This document shows positions 41,101 through 50,252 of a stretch of DNA of 64,000 bases, in pieces. The DNA is taken from positions 62,001-126,000 of the forward strand of contig NZ_JAEUAW010000011.1 of NCBI RefSeq assembly GCF_019511665.1, read 5' to 3'. Under the pieces are notes generated by a model. The model was not told where the DNA came from and ran no database searches. It saw only the letters and a program-made list of their open reading frames with translations. This DNA is from Microbacterium jejuense (GTDB lineage Bacteria; Actinomycetota; Actinomycetes; Actinomycetales; Microbacteriaceae). Position 1 is the first letter of the stretch; every line of letters begins with the position of its first letter. The position numbers and the translations under genes are program-made.

Positions 41101-43938
41101 GATTCCGGCATCGCACCGACGATCAACTGCGACCCGGCCGGCATCGAGGTCGTGAACTACGCCGTCGCGAAGTCGTCCGACCCCGCGGCAGGCACGGTGC
41201 TGCACCCGGGCGACGAGGTGACGTACACCGTCACCGTGACGCAGGAGGGGACGGCTCCCGCGCCGGCGGAGTTCGCCGACGACCTCGCCGAGGTGCTGGA
41301 CGACGCAGACCTGACGGCCGGGCCCACCGCGTCGATCGGCACGGCCGCCGTGGTCGACGGCGTGCTGTCGTGGAGCGGCACGGTACCCGTGGGCGGGGTC
41401 GCGACGATCACGTACACGGTGACGGTGAAGGATGCCGCAGCCCTCGCATCGGGCGGCAGCTACACGCTCGTGAACGGCGTGACCAGCCCGGGCTGCCCCG
41501 AGGCGGGCTGCCCGCCGGTGGAGCATCCGATCTCGGCCTTTGACGTCGTGAAGTCCTCCGACCCGGCGGACGGCGCGAACGTCGAGATCGGCGACACGAT
41601 CGAGTACACGGTCACCGTGTCGCAGCGCGGCGAGGCGGCATACCAGGGCGCGACCTTCGTCGACGACCTGTCGGACGTTCTCGATGACGCCACGTGGAAC
41701 TCCGACGAGGCGGCGGACGGCGGAACGGCATCGTTCGACCCCGCGACACAGCTGCTGTCATGGTCGGGTGGTCTCGCGGTCGGCGAGGTCGTGAGGATCA
41801 CGTACTCGGTGACCGTGACCGGTGCCGGAGACACGCATCTGCACAACGTCGTGACCAGCGACGGCTGCGCGTCGCAGGCGGCGTGCGAGACCGAGCAGTA
41901 CACGGCCACGTACACGACGGTGAAGTCGTCGGATCCGGCGTCGGGCTCGGACGTGCAGGTCGGCGACGTCATCACGTACACGGTGACCGTCACGCAGTCG
42001 GGCGAGGGTCGCGTGGTGGGGCAGTTCTTCACCGACGACCTGGCCGGCGTGCTCGACGACGCCGCCTACAACAACGATCTGTCGGCGGATGCCGGCACGG
42101 CGACGTTCGATCCGGCGACGGGGGCGATCTCGTGGTCGGGCGAGCTGGGCCCGGGTGACGTCGCCGAGGTGACGTACTCGGTGACGGTCACAGCCGCCGG
42201 CGACACCGAGATCGGCAACGTCGTGCAGTCTCCCGGCTGCGAGACCGCCGCCGGCTGCGAGACCACGCACCAGACCGGTCGGTACGCGGTCGTGAAGTCC
42301 AGCGACCCGGCCTCGAGATCCGACGTGCAGATCGGCGACACGGTGGCATACACCATCACGGTGTCGCAGATCGGCGAGGCGCCCGTGACCGACGCGTCGT
42401 TCACCGACGACCTGTCGGACGTGCTGGATGACGCCGAGTGGAGCAACGACCTCGAATCCACCGCCGGCATGGTCGGCTTCTTGACACCCACCGTGTCGTG
42501 GTCGGGCGACCTGGCCGTCGGGCAGGTGGTGACCGTCACGTACTCCGTCGTGGTCACCGGCCACGGCGACAAGACCCTCACCAACGTGGTGACGAGCGCC
42601 GGCTGCTCGGACGAGGCGACGTGCACGACGACGCACCAGACCGGCGCGTACACCGTGTCGAAGTCGTCCGATCCGGCTCCGGGCAGCGACGTCGCCGTCG
42701 GCGACGCGATCACCTACACCGTCACGGTCGCGCAGATCGGCCCGGGCGCAGTCGACGGCGCATCGTTCACCGACGACCTGTCGGCGGTGCTGGACGACGC
42801 GACGTGGAACGGCGCGGTGACCGCGTCGGCCGGAGAGGCCTCCTTCGACGCCGATGCGGCCACGCTCACCTGGGCGGGCGATCTGCCGGCGGGCGCGGTG
42901 GTCACGGTGACGTACACCGTGACCGTCACCGGCGACGGCGACATGACCCTCACCAACGTGGTGGTGCCCGGCGAGAACGGCGAGTGCGTGCCCGCTGCCG
43001 ACGGCAACCCCGAGTGCACGACCACGCACCAGACCGGCCGGTTCGAGTATTCGAAGATGGCAGACCCGATTCACAACAGCGATGTTCAGGCCGGTGATGT
43101 TGTCACCTACACGGTCGTGGTCCGCCAGGTGGGTCCGGCCGGGGTCGCGGCATCCCTCACCGACGATCTGTCGGACGTGCTGGATGACGCGGACTACAAC
43201 GGGGACGTGACCGCGTCCGCGGGGGAGGCGGGTGTCGACGGCACCTCGCTGACCTGGGCGGGCACGCTCGGAGTCGAGGAATCGGTCACCATCACCTACT
43301 CGGTGACGGTGACCGGGGCCGGCAACACCACGCTCGCGAACGTGGTCACGTCACCGTCGCCGGCAGGGGAGTGCGTCGCCGCGGCGGGCGGCACCGAGGG
43401 ATGCCGCACGGTCCACAAGACCGGAGGGTACGTCTTCGCCAAGACCGCCGACCCGGTCACGGGCAGCACCGTGCACAGCGGCGACATCGTGACCTACACG
43501 GTCACCGTCACCCAGCGCGGTGAGGGGGCCGTCACCGGCGCGACGGTGTCGGACGACCTGTCGGGGGTCCTGGACGACGCATCGTTCAACGACGACGCGG
43601 CGGCCACGGCCGGAAGCGTGACGCGCGACGGCGACACGCTCGAGTGGTCCGGCGACCTCGCGGTCGGACAGACGGCCACCATCACGTACTCCGTGACAGT
43701 GACGGCCGCGGGACCTGCTCAGCTGCGGAACGTGGTGACCAGCAGTGACGAGCGGGCCATCTGCGACCCCGCGGGCACCTGCACGACCGAGCACGACGTG
43801 CCCGCACCGCCACCCCCGGCGCTCGCGATCACGGGCGGCACGATCAGCTGGGCCGCCGGCATCCTCTCTGCACTCCTTCTGCTGGTCGGCACCGCAGTGC
43901 TGGTGCTGCGCCGGCGCCGGGAACCGACGGCGCGGTGA
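38149..43938 (+). CDS. Giant sortase-anchored repeat surface protein, paralogue of 12201-21287 (1929 aa)
   Basis: The TTG at 38149 is chosen because AGGGGGGAAG precedes it, as GGGGGAGA does for the paralogue. ATG codons at 38101 and 38167 are alternatives. Signal peptide to about residue 46 (GAQA-AT). The N-terminal part of about 950 residues is homologous to that of the 3028-aa protein, sharing DTIDILPYxGD and xGVDPVSxxSEDGxTLTCN type phrases. Seven repeats of 120-130 residues follow, each with a Lys in strand one (VVKSSDP), GDxxTYTVTVxQ, FTDDLSDVLDDA, a late Asn and a closing Cys pair. The end is LAITGG, a hydrophobic helix and RRRREP: a LAxTG anchor for class E sortase. Confidence 0.88.
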   Translation: MHRRLFMPEIPASPHPSTRSRVGRAPFLAAVMTAVTAVVLSVVPAVGAQAATVYEIDAAWADGTPSTVRNGDVVTGVWHVNLNDDAPAPDNDPVDDVTVTITAENGRFPAVPNLCLTRGVDPVSAVSEDGRTLTCNLGTRQEGTAVVLQAPIVVDGGTGSQVSAEGAIGGQTASLSPIEVVNVFGMDIRWNAGTSSIAQGTGFFETDFEWTLVTQVGSDPGPQTVTYDVSIVSPQGGAVQIAPQACTPFDIPLAATGHPWSGGSHPADQMTGFVDSCTIVPTGVPGQFRLTLSGIDYEPADPPTRDSAGNRLPVSEVAVASGSIWVRILTTQAGSAMLTSNAPVYTSVAGATAQDDPANNTESKSWTLLGTYSSGWGRGYTNSGGTTWDLTYRVSAGTEVGQYMDTGWQRWPDRPDTQPVGMCSALDTRYVTFDRVEWGNPGPAGVQGATIEYYTGSAPTLNPDSPSYDPDAFFCGDVGPEWSTTLPADPTQVRAVRVMMSQGQAEAYAKAASITPVVYVDIKPDTPAGTHVWSFMQSILDDANGLPYWTDASEILGPISPTPGWRYPYTYGYRDVLRVVSATPWVVKSVDRAVVSPGDPATYTLTYSANGAGAVPATVDGFQLVDTLPVGVTYVAGTASPEPVVSTNGSGQQVLTWTLDGVTTNADHALTYQAVADGSVTPGQALTNAVSASYGGITKSHSAQVTVATDGYTEIGKVADSPFIPNVDGEGTGEGSWTVTLRSFDPLPQEFTDTIDILPYVGDARGTDFAGSYELTGVDAAPGATVYYTTADPATLSDDPADASNGAAGDPAGSTAGWSTTFAADATAVRVIGPELAAGATQRFTVTIATEGVEGGDTLVNRAQARAEHTALVMRTSAPITVANYYSASLKKYVQDADGTWRDANDVTDYPTYRVGDEVPYRIVITNTGQGTLRDLRITDDRVPEGAFTVDELAPGDDEVHEYTMTVQGGDVVNTACASAAIPDDSGIAPTINCDPAGIEVVNYAVAKSSDPAAGTVLHPGDEVTYTVTVTQEGTAPAPAEFADDLAEVLDDADLTAGPTASIGTAAVVDGVLSWSGTVPVGGVATITYTVTVKDAAALASGGSYTLVNGVTSPGCPEAGCPPVEHPISAFDVVKSSDPADGANVEIGDTIEYTVTVSQRGEAAYQGATFVDDLSDVLDDATWNSDEAADGGTASFDPATQLLSWSGGLAVGEVVRITYSVTVTGAGDTHLHNVVTSDGCASQAACETEQYTATYTTVKSSDPASGSDVQVGDVITYTVTVTQSGEGRVVGQFFTDDLAGVLDDAAYNNDLSADAGTATFDPATGAISWSGELGPGDVAEVTYSVTVTAAGDTEIGNVVQSPGCETAAGCETTHQTGRYAVVKSSDPASRSDVQIGDTVAYTITVSQIGEAPVTDASFTDDLSDVLDDAEWSNDLESTAGMVGFLTPTVSWSGDLAVGQVVTVTYSVVVTGHGDKTLTNVVTSAGCSDEATCTTTHQTGAYTVSKSSDPAPGSDVAVGDAITYTVTVAQIGPGAVDGASFTDDLSAVLDDATWNGAVTASAGEASFDADAATLTWAGDLPAGAVVTVTYTVTVTGDGDMTLTNVVVPGENGECVPAADGNPECTTTHQTGRFEYSKMADPIHNSDVQAGDVVTYTVVVRQVGPAGVAASLTDDLSDVLDDADYNGDVTASAGEAGVDGTSLTWAGTLGVEESVTITYSVTVTGAGNTTLANVVTSPSPAGECVAAAGGTEGCRTVHKTGGYVFAKTADPVTGSTVHSGDIVTYTVTVTQRGEGAVTGATVSDDLSGVLDDASFNDDAAATAGSVTRDGDTLEWSGDLAVGQTATITYSVTVTAAGPAQLRNVVTSSDERAICDPAGTCTTEHDVPAPPPPALAITGGTISWAAGILSALLLLVGTAVLVLRRRREPTAR
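41150..43800 (+). repeat. Seven tandem protein repeats (370-390 nt each) in the second giant gene
   Basis: Lys-bearing strands start near 41159, 41539, 41911, 42283, 42649, 43042 and 43429. The units are more alike than in the 14-repeat paralogue (AKSSDP/VKSSDP and FTDDLSDVLDDA recur almost unchanged), which suggests more recent duplication or gene conversion. Confidence 0.85.
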
Positions 43939-43961
43939 CGTCGTGACCTGATGGATGCATC

Positions 43962-44000
43962 GCTGCCGCGCTCCGCCCCACCCAGGCGGGGCGCGGCAGC
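43962..44000 (+). terminator. Terminator after the second giant gene
   Basis: A long GC hairpin with GCTGCCGCGC at 43962 pairing with GCGCGGCAGC ending at 44000, and GCCCC/GGGGC continuing the stem inside. It lies 24 nt after the stop codon. Confidence 0.75.
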
Positions 44001-44068
44001 GCGTCGCGCCTAGCGACTGCAGCGCGACAGCGCAAGCGGGGTTCGCGTCGGGAGGGCGCGGACGTACC

Positions 44069-46687
44069 GTGACCCCGAACCGACAGAAGACTGGGGCCAG
44101 AAGAAGGATTGAATTCGACGTGTGGCTACTGCAGCGGCTTGATGTCGGTGCGCCCCGTGTGCCCTCCGACGTCATCTCACGGCCGCGACTGCTCGAGCTC
44201 CTGGATGCGGGCGCGCCCCTGACCGTGGTGCGCGGCGCGTGCGGCGCCGGCAAGACTGTGGTGCTGCGCGAGTGGGTGCAGCACACCGACCAGAACGTGC
44301 TGTGGATCACCGCTGACCCGGCAGCGGCCGACAGCGCGGGACTCGCGCGGACGATCGCGCGCCGGCTGCATCGGATGCCGAGCGATCGAGCGCCGGAGGA
44401 CCGTGGCCCCGAGCACCCGATGGCGGACACGGGCGAGGGATGGCGCGCGCTTCGCGACGCCCTGGCCGAGGCGGCGGCGCCGCTCACCATCGTGGTGGAC
44501 GACGCGGCCACGCTGCACCGCGACGCGCTCGTCGAGCTCTGTGAAGCCGTGGCCGCCGTCGCCAGCCTGCGGGTGATCGCGGCCGCCAACAGGCGCACGG
44601 TGCTCGACGGCGACGGCGTCGCGCTGCTGGTCGACAGGTCGGTCATCGCCCCGATGCAGCTGATGTTCGACGAGGACGAGATCCGTCGGGCGCTCGACGT
44701 CGACGCCCATGCCGCGCACGAGATCCTCGCCGTCACCAACGGCTTCCCGGCGATCATCCACGCCCTGTCGCGGCGCGCGGTCCGCGGCGACGAGGACGCC
44801 ATGCTCCGGTCGGCGGTCGAAGCCGTGGAGGAGTACATGCGGATCCGCGTGAACCGATCGGGCTACGACCCGGCCCTCATCTCGGCGCTCGTGCGCATCA
44901 GCGCGGCCGACGCGGTGGATGCGGCTCTCGCGCGCGAGCTGAGCGGCGACGCCCGGGCCGTGCACTATCTCGACGACGCCGAGACCTACGGATTCGGCGC
45001 GTGGGCGGGCGAGGGCTCCGAGCGGATCTTCGCCTTCGCACCGTTCGCCCTCCTGCTGCTGCGGCGCGAGCTGGAGCGCCGCTTCCCGCGGGATGCGCCG
45101 GCGCTGCGGCGCGCGGTCGTGGACTGGTCGCTGCGCTCGGGGCGTCCCGTCGACGCGCTGCGCATCGCCGTCGACGTGGACGACCTCGTGCTCGCGCGTC
45201 ACGTGGTGACGGCGTCGTGGTTCCAGCTGCTCGAGCACGGCAGGGAGATCCGGCGGATCCTGGGCGGACTGCCGCTCTCGCGTCTGCGCGACGAGCCGCT
45301 GCTCGTCATGATCCTCGCGGTCTGCTACAACGCCGTGCGTGCGCGACGGGTGCGCGGCCTGCAGCTGTTCCGTGTCGCCATCTCGGCGGCGAACGCTCCA
45401 CGCACCGACGTGTCGACCTCGGACCGCCTGTTCATCTGGGTGGCCGAGAGCGTGGCGCTGCGGATGCTGGGACTGCACGAGCGGGCGGCCGGGGTCGCCG
45501 TCCGGGCTCTGCGCGTGCTCGCCGACACCCCCGAGGACGAGAAGGAGCCGTACGCGTCACAGGTGCCGCTGCTGTGCGCGCAGCTCGGGATCTCGCTGTA
45601 CTACGGCGGCAATGTCCGGCAGGCCATCGAGTGCTTCGGCTACGGCGCGGCGGTGGCGGCGGCCGGCGAGCTAGAGCACGCCATCAGCAACCTGTCGATG
45701 CTGAGCGGCATCCATGCCCTCAACGGCGACCTCCCGGAGGCACGGCACTACGCGCAGCTCATCCGCGAAGGCGAGTGGGGCGCACGCTACCTCGACGGCT
45801 ACCAGGGCACGTTCTACCGCGTCGCCGAGGCCATCATCGCGGTCGAGGAGTCGGACGGCGAGCGTGCCGCCGAGCACGCGGCCGCGTTCGCTCCTCACCA
45901 CGCCACCAGCGAGCACTGGATCGCGATGGCGACCGTCGAGGCCCTCGTCGCCGTGCGTCGCGGGCAGGCCGCCCTCGGAGCGGCCCGACTCGAATCGCTT
46001 GTGGCGCTGCGCGGACGCGAGGGTCACAGCGCCGGCGCACGGCGAGGCCTCGCCCGTGCGCGGGTCCTCCTCGAGCTGGCGCAGGGTCGCGTCGCCGAGG
46101 CGAAGTCCGTGCTGCACCGCGACGGGCACGAGGACCGCTTCGAGACGATCGTGGATCGCGCGCGCGTCGCCCTCGTCGACGGGCGCCCGCGCGACACGCT
46201 GCGCATCCTCAGCCAGTCGCGCGTGCGGCCGACGACCTCCCGCCTCGGCGCCTCCGCCAGCGCGCTGCGACTGGCCGCGCTGTTGCGCACGGGAGGCGCG
46301 GCCGCGGCGGGCGGCGAGGTGCACAGCCTCGCGGCCCAGCTGTGCGACCGCGGGATGAGGTTCCCGCTGGCGACCCTTCCGCCTGCCGACTCGCGCGCTG
46401 TGCAGGACGTTCTCCGGGATGCCGCACCTTGCCACATCCCGGCCGTCGAGTCGGTCCTGCCCGAGACCGCCGGCAGGCCGGAGCTCACCGAGCGCGAGCT
46501 CGTCGTCCTGCGCGCCCTGGCCAGCGACCAGCCCCTCACAGCGATCGCGGCCTCCCTCGGAGTCTCGCCGAACACGGTGAAGACGCAGGTCAGGAGCATC
46601 TACCGCAAGCTGGGCGCGGCCGGGCGCGAAGAGGCCATCGGCCTGGCGGCCGTCCACCACCTGCTTGCGGACGACCGGCCGCACTGA
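44069..46687 (+). CDS. MalT/LAL-type large LuxR-family regulator
   Basis: About 872 residues. An AAA-like ATP-binding domain follows the N-terminus, with Walker A GACGAGKT near residues 55-62 and the Walker-B-like hydrophobic/acidic strand LTIVVDDAA near 140. A long alpha-helical, TPR-like region comes next, then a C-terminal LuxR HTH (LTERELVVLRALASDQPLTA ... NTVKTQVRSIYRKLGA) at about 807-860. Such proteins are ATP-dependent activators. The GTG at 44069 has GGGAGGG upstream, and a GTG at 44120 after AAGAAGGA is possible. It sits between two surface-protein genes; control of those promoters, which carry direct repeats as MalT sites do, is a reasonable guess. Confidence 0.87.
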   Translation: MTPNRQKTGARRRIEFDVWLLQRLDVGAPRVPSDVISRPRLLELLDAGAPLTVVRGACGAGKTVVLREWVQHTDQNVLWITADPAAADSAGLARTIARRLHRMPSDRAPEDRGPEHPMADTGEGWRALRDALAEAAAPLTIVVDDAATLHRDALVELCEAVAAVASLRVIAAANRRTVLDGDGVALLVDRSVIAPMQLMFDEDEIRRALDVDAHAAHEILAVTNGFPAIIHALSRRAVRGDEDAMLRSAVEAVEEYMRIRVNRSGYDPALISALVRISAADAVDAALARELSGDARAVHYLDDAETYGFGAWAGEGSERIFAFAPFALLLLRRELERRFPRDAPALRRAVVDWSLRSGRPVDALRIAVDVDDLVLARHVVTASWFQLLEHGREIRRILGGLPLSRLRDEPLLVMILAVCYNAVRARRVRGLQLFRVAISAANAPRTDVSTSDRLFIWVAESVALRMLGLHERAAGVAVRALRVLADTPEDEKEPYASQVPLLCAQLGISLYYGGNVRQAIECFGYGAAVAAAGELEHAISNLSMLSGIHALNGDLPEARHYAQLIREGEWGARYLDGYQGTFYRVAEAIIAVEESDGERAAEHAAAFAPHHATSEHWIAMATVEALVAVRRGQAALGAARLESLVALRGREGHSAGARRGLARARVLLELAQGRVAEAKSVLHRDGHEDRFETIVDRARVALVDGRPRDTLRILSQSRVRPTTSRLGASASALRLAALLRTGGAAAAGGEVHSLAAQLCDRGMRFPLATLPPADSRAVQDVLRDAAPCHIPAVESVLPETAGRPELTERELVVLRALASDQPLTAIAASLGVSPNTVKTQVRSIYRKLGAAGREEAIGLAAVHHLLADDRPH

Positions 46688-46724
46688 CCCGCCGCAACTC
46701 CCGAGCGCCGGTCTGAACGCCCGC

Positions 46725-46768
46725 GTGGATGCCGCACCGCCGGTGATCGGCCGGGGTGAGGCATCCAC
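46725..46768. terminator. Inverted repeat GTGGATGCC/GGCATCCAC between convergent genes
   Basis: A 9-bp stem (46725-46733 with 46760-46768) with a 26-nt loop that can itself pair in part. It lies between the LAL regulator and the convergent surface-protein gene and probably ends both. The stem is built from the over-represented GGATGCC word. Confidence 0.5.
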
Positions 46769-46771
46769 TCG

Positions 46772-49700
46772 TCACATCCGTTGCGCGTGCCGCGTGCGCC
46801 GGATCGTCAGGAACGCGCCGAGTGCGATCGCGGTCAGCGCCCCGAGCGGCACGAGCGGCGACACCGCGCCCCCACCGGTCGCGGGAAGCGGTGTCGGGGG
46901 CTGCGGCGCGTCGGCGACGTTGGTCAGCGTGAGCTCAGCCGTCAGCGGCGTGCTCGTCTCGGACATCGGCAGGGTCACCCGCCCACGCGTGTCGGGCGTC
47001 AGCGTCTCGCCGCCGACCGACCACGTCGGCGTGCCCCAGTCGATGCCGTCGACCGGAGCGGGTGCGACCTCCTGCGCCTCGATGATGGTGCTCACCGGGT
47101 AGTACGACGAGTACAGCGTCACGTTCGGCTCGAGTTCGACCCGCGTCTGCTGTTCGCCGTCGATCCACCAGTCCACCGGGAAGGTGGTGCCTTCCGGCAC
47201 GCTGGCGGCCCCGTCGCCGGCGACGACCTTCGTGACGGCCCAGCGTGTCAGAGCGACGACGGAGTTCGTCACTTCGAGCACGGGCGTCGCGCCGAGGCCG
47301 ACAACGACAGAGCTTCCCGGGGTCCAGGTCGTACCGCTCCACGTGTACCCGGGCGGGAGCAGCGAGGCGTCGGGGGTCTCTTCGACGAGGTGCACCGTCG
47401 TGCCGATCGGGAAGGTGATCGTCGCGCCGGACTCGTCGACGGGGCCCGCAGGCGTGCCGTCGGCGGGGATGGTGAACCGCCCGGCGGTGACTGTCAGGTC
47501 GGGCTCGTGCGCGACGTAGTCGATCGTGAACGAGTCCGTCAGCAGCTCGTCCGGGTCGATGCCCGCGAGATCCTTCCGCACGAGGAACGTGCCCGTCAGC
47601 AGCGAGACGTCGTTCGTCAGTGTGGCGTGCACGACAGCCTGGTCGTCCTCGCCGATCACGAGCTGCGCGGCGGAGAACCGCGCGCCGAGCCAGGTCAGGC
47701 TCCGGATCGCGGGCGGCGCGAGCTCGGCGTAGGTGATGACCGTGCCGTAGGGGAAGAGCATCGGCTCGCCGGACCCGTCGACCGGCCCGACGGCGGTCCC
47801 ATCGCCCGGGAGGCGCAGCGTGCCCGTGCGTACTTCGCCGGTCGGCAGGGTCGCGGTCCAGGCGACCGTGAACTCGAGTCCGGGCGGCACCTGGTCGGCG
47901 GGCACGCCCTCGAACGCCTTCGAGAGCGTGAACGTGCCTTCGCGCAGTGCGTTGGTGACCTGGATGGAGATGTCGCCCGCCTCGGGCAACGGGATGTCGA
48001 CGATCGCGGAGTCGAGTGGGCCGGCGCCCTCGAAGTTCTCGGGCCGGTACGTGGTCGTGACTCCGTCGACCGTGACGTCGATCACGGGCAGCTCCCACGC
48101 CGCGGGATCGACGGGGTCGCCATTCAGGGTCGGCACGAGCTCGGCGAGCTCGAGCGTGTCGGCTCCGGCTTCGACGTCGGCGATGGGCTGCGGATCTCCG
48201 AGCGGGAGGCCCATCGTGGTGCGGGTGCCGGGCGGGTCGGTGTTGTAGCTCACCGCGTAGCCGTAGGCGGGGTCGGCGGCATCCCCCGTCGCCGACTTCA
48301 CGATCGTGATGGTGCGCTCGGCGTCGACGGGGGTGACCGCGTTGGTCAGCTCGACGGCCACCGTGCCGTCGTCGCCGATGACGAACGTGCGACCGGGGTC
48401 CCAGCCGACACCGGACCACTCGTAGCCGTCGGGCGGAGTGACGCCGGACAGGTCCTCGGTGAGGACGATGCGCGTGCCCACGGGAAACGGGATGCCGACG
48501 TCCACCACCGTGCCGTCGAGCGGGACGTTCAGCGTGCCTTCGTCGATCTGGGTGATGCCGTCCCACGCTGTCCACTGCACGGGGACGGTCGCCCCCGCCG
48601 GAACGTCGACCGGGTCGCCGCCGAGGAAGTCGATGGACTTCCTGACGCTGAACGTGCCGGTGAGCTGCGTCGCGGTGTTCGAGACGACGACATCCGCCGT
48701 GCCTTCGCCGATGGTGAGCGGATTCGGCGTGATCGTCGCGTCGCCCCACTCCCATCCGGGCACGCTCTCGGGCTCGATCTCTTCGAACGTGATGACCGTG
48801 CCGACCGGGAACAGCTCGCCCGCGTCGAGGGGGCTGCCGTCGGCGGGCACCTCCAGGCTGCCGACCGACACCTCGCCGTCGGGGTCGACGGCGCGGTAGT
48901 TGACGGTGAACGTCGTGCCCTCGGGCAGGTCCGCCTCCTCGATGCCCGACAGCTGCTTGCGCACCGTAAAGGTGCCGTTGACGGCGTTGCACGGGATGTC
49001 GCCCGCGAACAGATACGAGTGCACCTCGCCGCCCCTGATCGTGACGTCGCGGCCGATCACCTGTCCGTCCAGCGGTGCCGCCGTCACCGTGACGGACGCG
49101 TCGGGGGCGTAGATCGAGCCGTCCATGCGGGTCTGGCCGGCGGTGACCTCCACGTCGCCTGTGAGCTGCGACAGGTCCCACACGACGTACGGGGCGTACT
49201 GCCCCTGCGGGTCGATGCGCGCGCCCGTCACCGTTGTCGTGCCCGAGGGCACGCGGATCACCAGCGGATTGGCGGTGCCCGGTGTCGGGCTGCCGGGCGA
49301 GAACTGGATGAGCGTGGCGCCGCCGAGCAGCGAGTAGTCCAGCACATTGGGCTGGTCGGCGCTCAGGGGCCCGAGGACGACGCGGTCCCCCGCATCCTCC
49401 GCGACGGCGACCTCGTACCCGATGCCGCCGACGGGGTCGGCGATGTCGGCGAAGCAGGCCGCCGCGTCGTCCCACGACGCCTGCCGATTCGCCTCGACGT
49501 AGTCGGCGACCGCGGTGCTCGACGTGTCCGCCGTGTAGATGCTGCCGCCGCCGGTCGCGCCGGACGGCGGCGCGGCGCTCTCGGGGTACTGCTGGTGCAC
49601 TGCGTCGATGAGCGGCGTCTGGTCGGGGTTCGAGGGGTTCTCGTTCAGGCGGATCCAGTCCGACCGCGCGAACGGCTGCCAGGGCCCGTCGCGCTGCACC

Positions 49701-50119
49701 ATCTTCAGGTCGCCCCACAGCGCCGGATCCGCCGTTCCCGCGCTCGTGATCGCGAGGATGCCCGTGCTGTCGGTGCTGTACTCCCCGACGAGGAAGCGGG
49801 TCGGATCACCGTCGACGGTGGGCAGGTCGTAGTTCCCGGTGCCGGCTGACACATGGATGATCGAGTACGTGCCGCTGCTGCCCTGCACCGTCGCCGTCCC
49901 GCCCACGGCGATGCTGCCCTCTGTCTCTTGATTCTGCAGGAGGGCGTCCTCGCGGGCGTACACCGTGAAGCCGCCCGCGATGGCGAACGGGTTCACCGAG
50001 TCCGGATATGCGGCGGAGGCCGGAAGCGCGGTCACGGCGACCGCTCCCGTCGCGGCTAGGGCGGTCGAGAGCGCTGCGGCCAGGAATCGACGGAGGCGGG
50101 GACGATCAGTCGTGCTCAC
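46772..50119 (-). CDS. LPxTG surface protein with choice-of-anchor-A domain and DUF5979 repeats (1115 aa)
   Basis: The GTG at 50119 follows AGAGGAG; the signal peptide runs to about residue 37 (PASA-AY). The N-terminal choice-of-anchor-A domain (about 40-350) begins NPFAIAGGFTVYAREDA. About six DUF5979-like modules of 100-110 residues follow, recognised by starts such as GTFTVRKQLSGI, GTFSVRKSIDF and GTFTLSKAFEGV, with a Lys in the first strand (possible isopeptide donor). The C-terminus is canonical: LPATGGG, a hydrophobic helix and RRTRHAQRM. This signal suits a class A/D-type sortase rather than the class E suited to the two LAITG proteins. It converges on the LAL regulator. A pilus- or adhesin-like role is likely. 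Confidence 0.87.
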   Translation of the reverse strand: MSTTDRPRLRRFLAAALSTALAATGAVAVTALPASAAYPDSVNPFAIAGGFTVYAREDALLQNQETEGSIAVGGTATVQGSSGTYSIIHVSAGTGNYDLPTVDGDPTRFLVGEYSTDSTGILAITSAGTADPALWGDLKMVQRDGPWQPFARSDWIRLNENPSNPDQTPLIDAVHQQYPESAAPPSGATGGGSIYTADTSSTAVADYVEANRQASWDDAAACFADIADPVGGIGYEVAVAEDAGDRVVLGPLSADQPNVLDYSLLGGATLIQFSPGSPTPGTANPLVIRVPSGTTTVTGARIDPQGQYAPYVVWDLSQLTGDVEVTAGQTRMDGSIYAPDASVTVTAAPLDGQVIGRDVTIRGGEVHSYLFAGDIPCNAVNGTFTVRKQLSGIEEADLPEGTTFTVNYRAVDPDGEVSVGSLEVPADGSPLDAGELFPVGTVITFEEIEPESVPGWEWGDATITPNPLTIGEGTADVVVSNTATQLTGTFSVRKSIDFLGGDPVDVPAGATVPVQWTAWDGITQIDEGTLNVPLDGTVVDVGIPFPVGTRIVLTEDLSGVTPPDGYEWSGVGWDPGRTFVIGDDGTVAVELTNAVTPVDAERTITIVKSATGDAADPAYGYAVSYNTDPPGTRTTMGLPLGDPQPIADVEAGADTLELAELVPTLNGDPVDPAAWELPVIDVTVDGVTTTYRPENFEGAGPLDSAIVDIPLPEAGDISIQVTNALREGTFTLSKAFEGVPADQVPPGLEFTVAWTATLPTGEVRTGTLRLPGDGTAVGPVDGSGEPMLFPYGTVITYAELAPPAIRSLTWLGARFSAAQLVIGEDDQAVVHATLTNDVSLLTGTFLVRKDLAGIDPDELLTDSFTIDYVAHEPDLTVTAGRFTIPADGTPAGPVDESGATITFPIGTTVHLVEETPDASLLPPGYTWSGTTWTPGSSVVVGLGATPVLEVTNSVVALTRWAVTKVVAGDGAASVPEGTTFPVDWWIDGEQQTRVELEPNVTLYSSYYPVSTIIEAQEVAPAPVDGIDWGTPTWSVGGETLTPDTRGRVTLPMSETSTPLTAELTLTNVADAPQPPTPLPATGGGAVSPLVPLGALTAIALGAFLTIRRTRHAQRM

Positions 50120-50252
50120 AGGATGCTCCTCTTGCACACCCTGGTCTCCCCCGGGGCAGTGCGACGCAGTCGGGCGCTGTCGTGGCCAGTACACCACACC
50201 AGGTCCCGGGCGTCACGTGACTCTGCAGCAGAACAGGCGGATGATGGGGGCC

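Noticed and set aside
36700..41526. 1608-aa open frame on the minus strand
   Set aside because: It runs antisense through the isomerase, the unknown gene and the giant surface protein, with His/Arg/Gly-rich composition and no domain. Such long antisense frames are expected at this GC content.
46772..49849. 1022-aa plus-strand frame across the LPxTG surface-protein gene
   Set aside because: Arg/Asp-rich shadow. The minus-strand product has a signal peptide, repeats and LPATG anchor.
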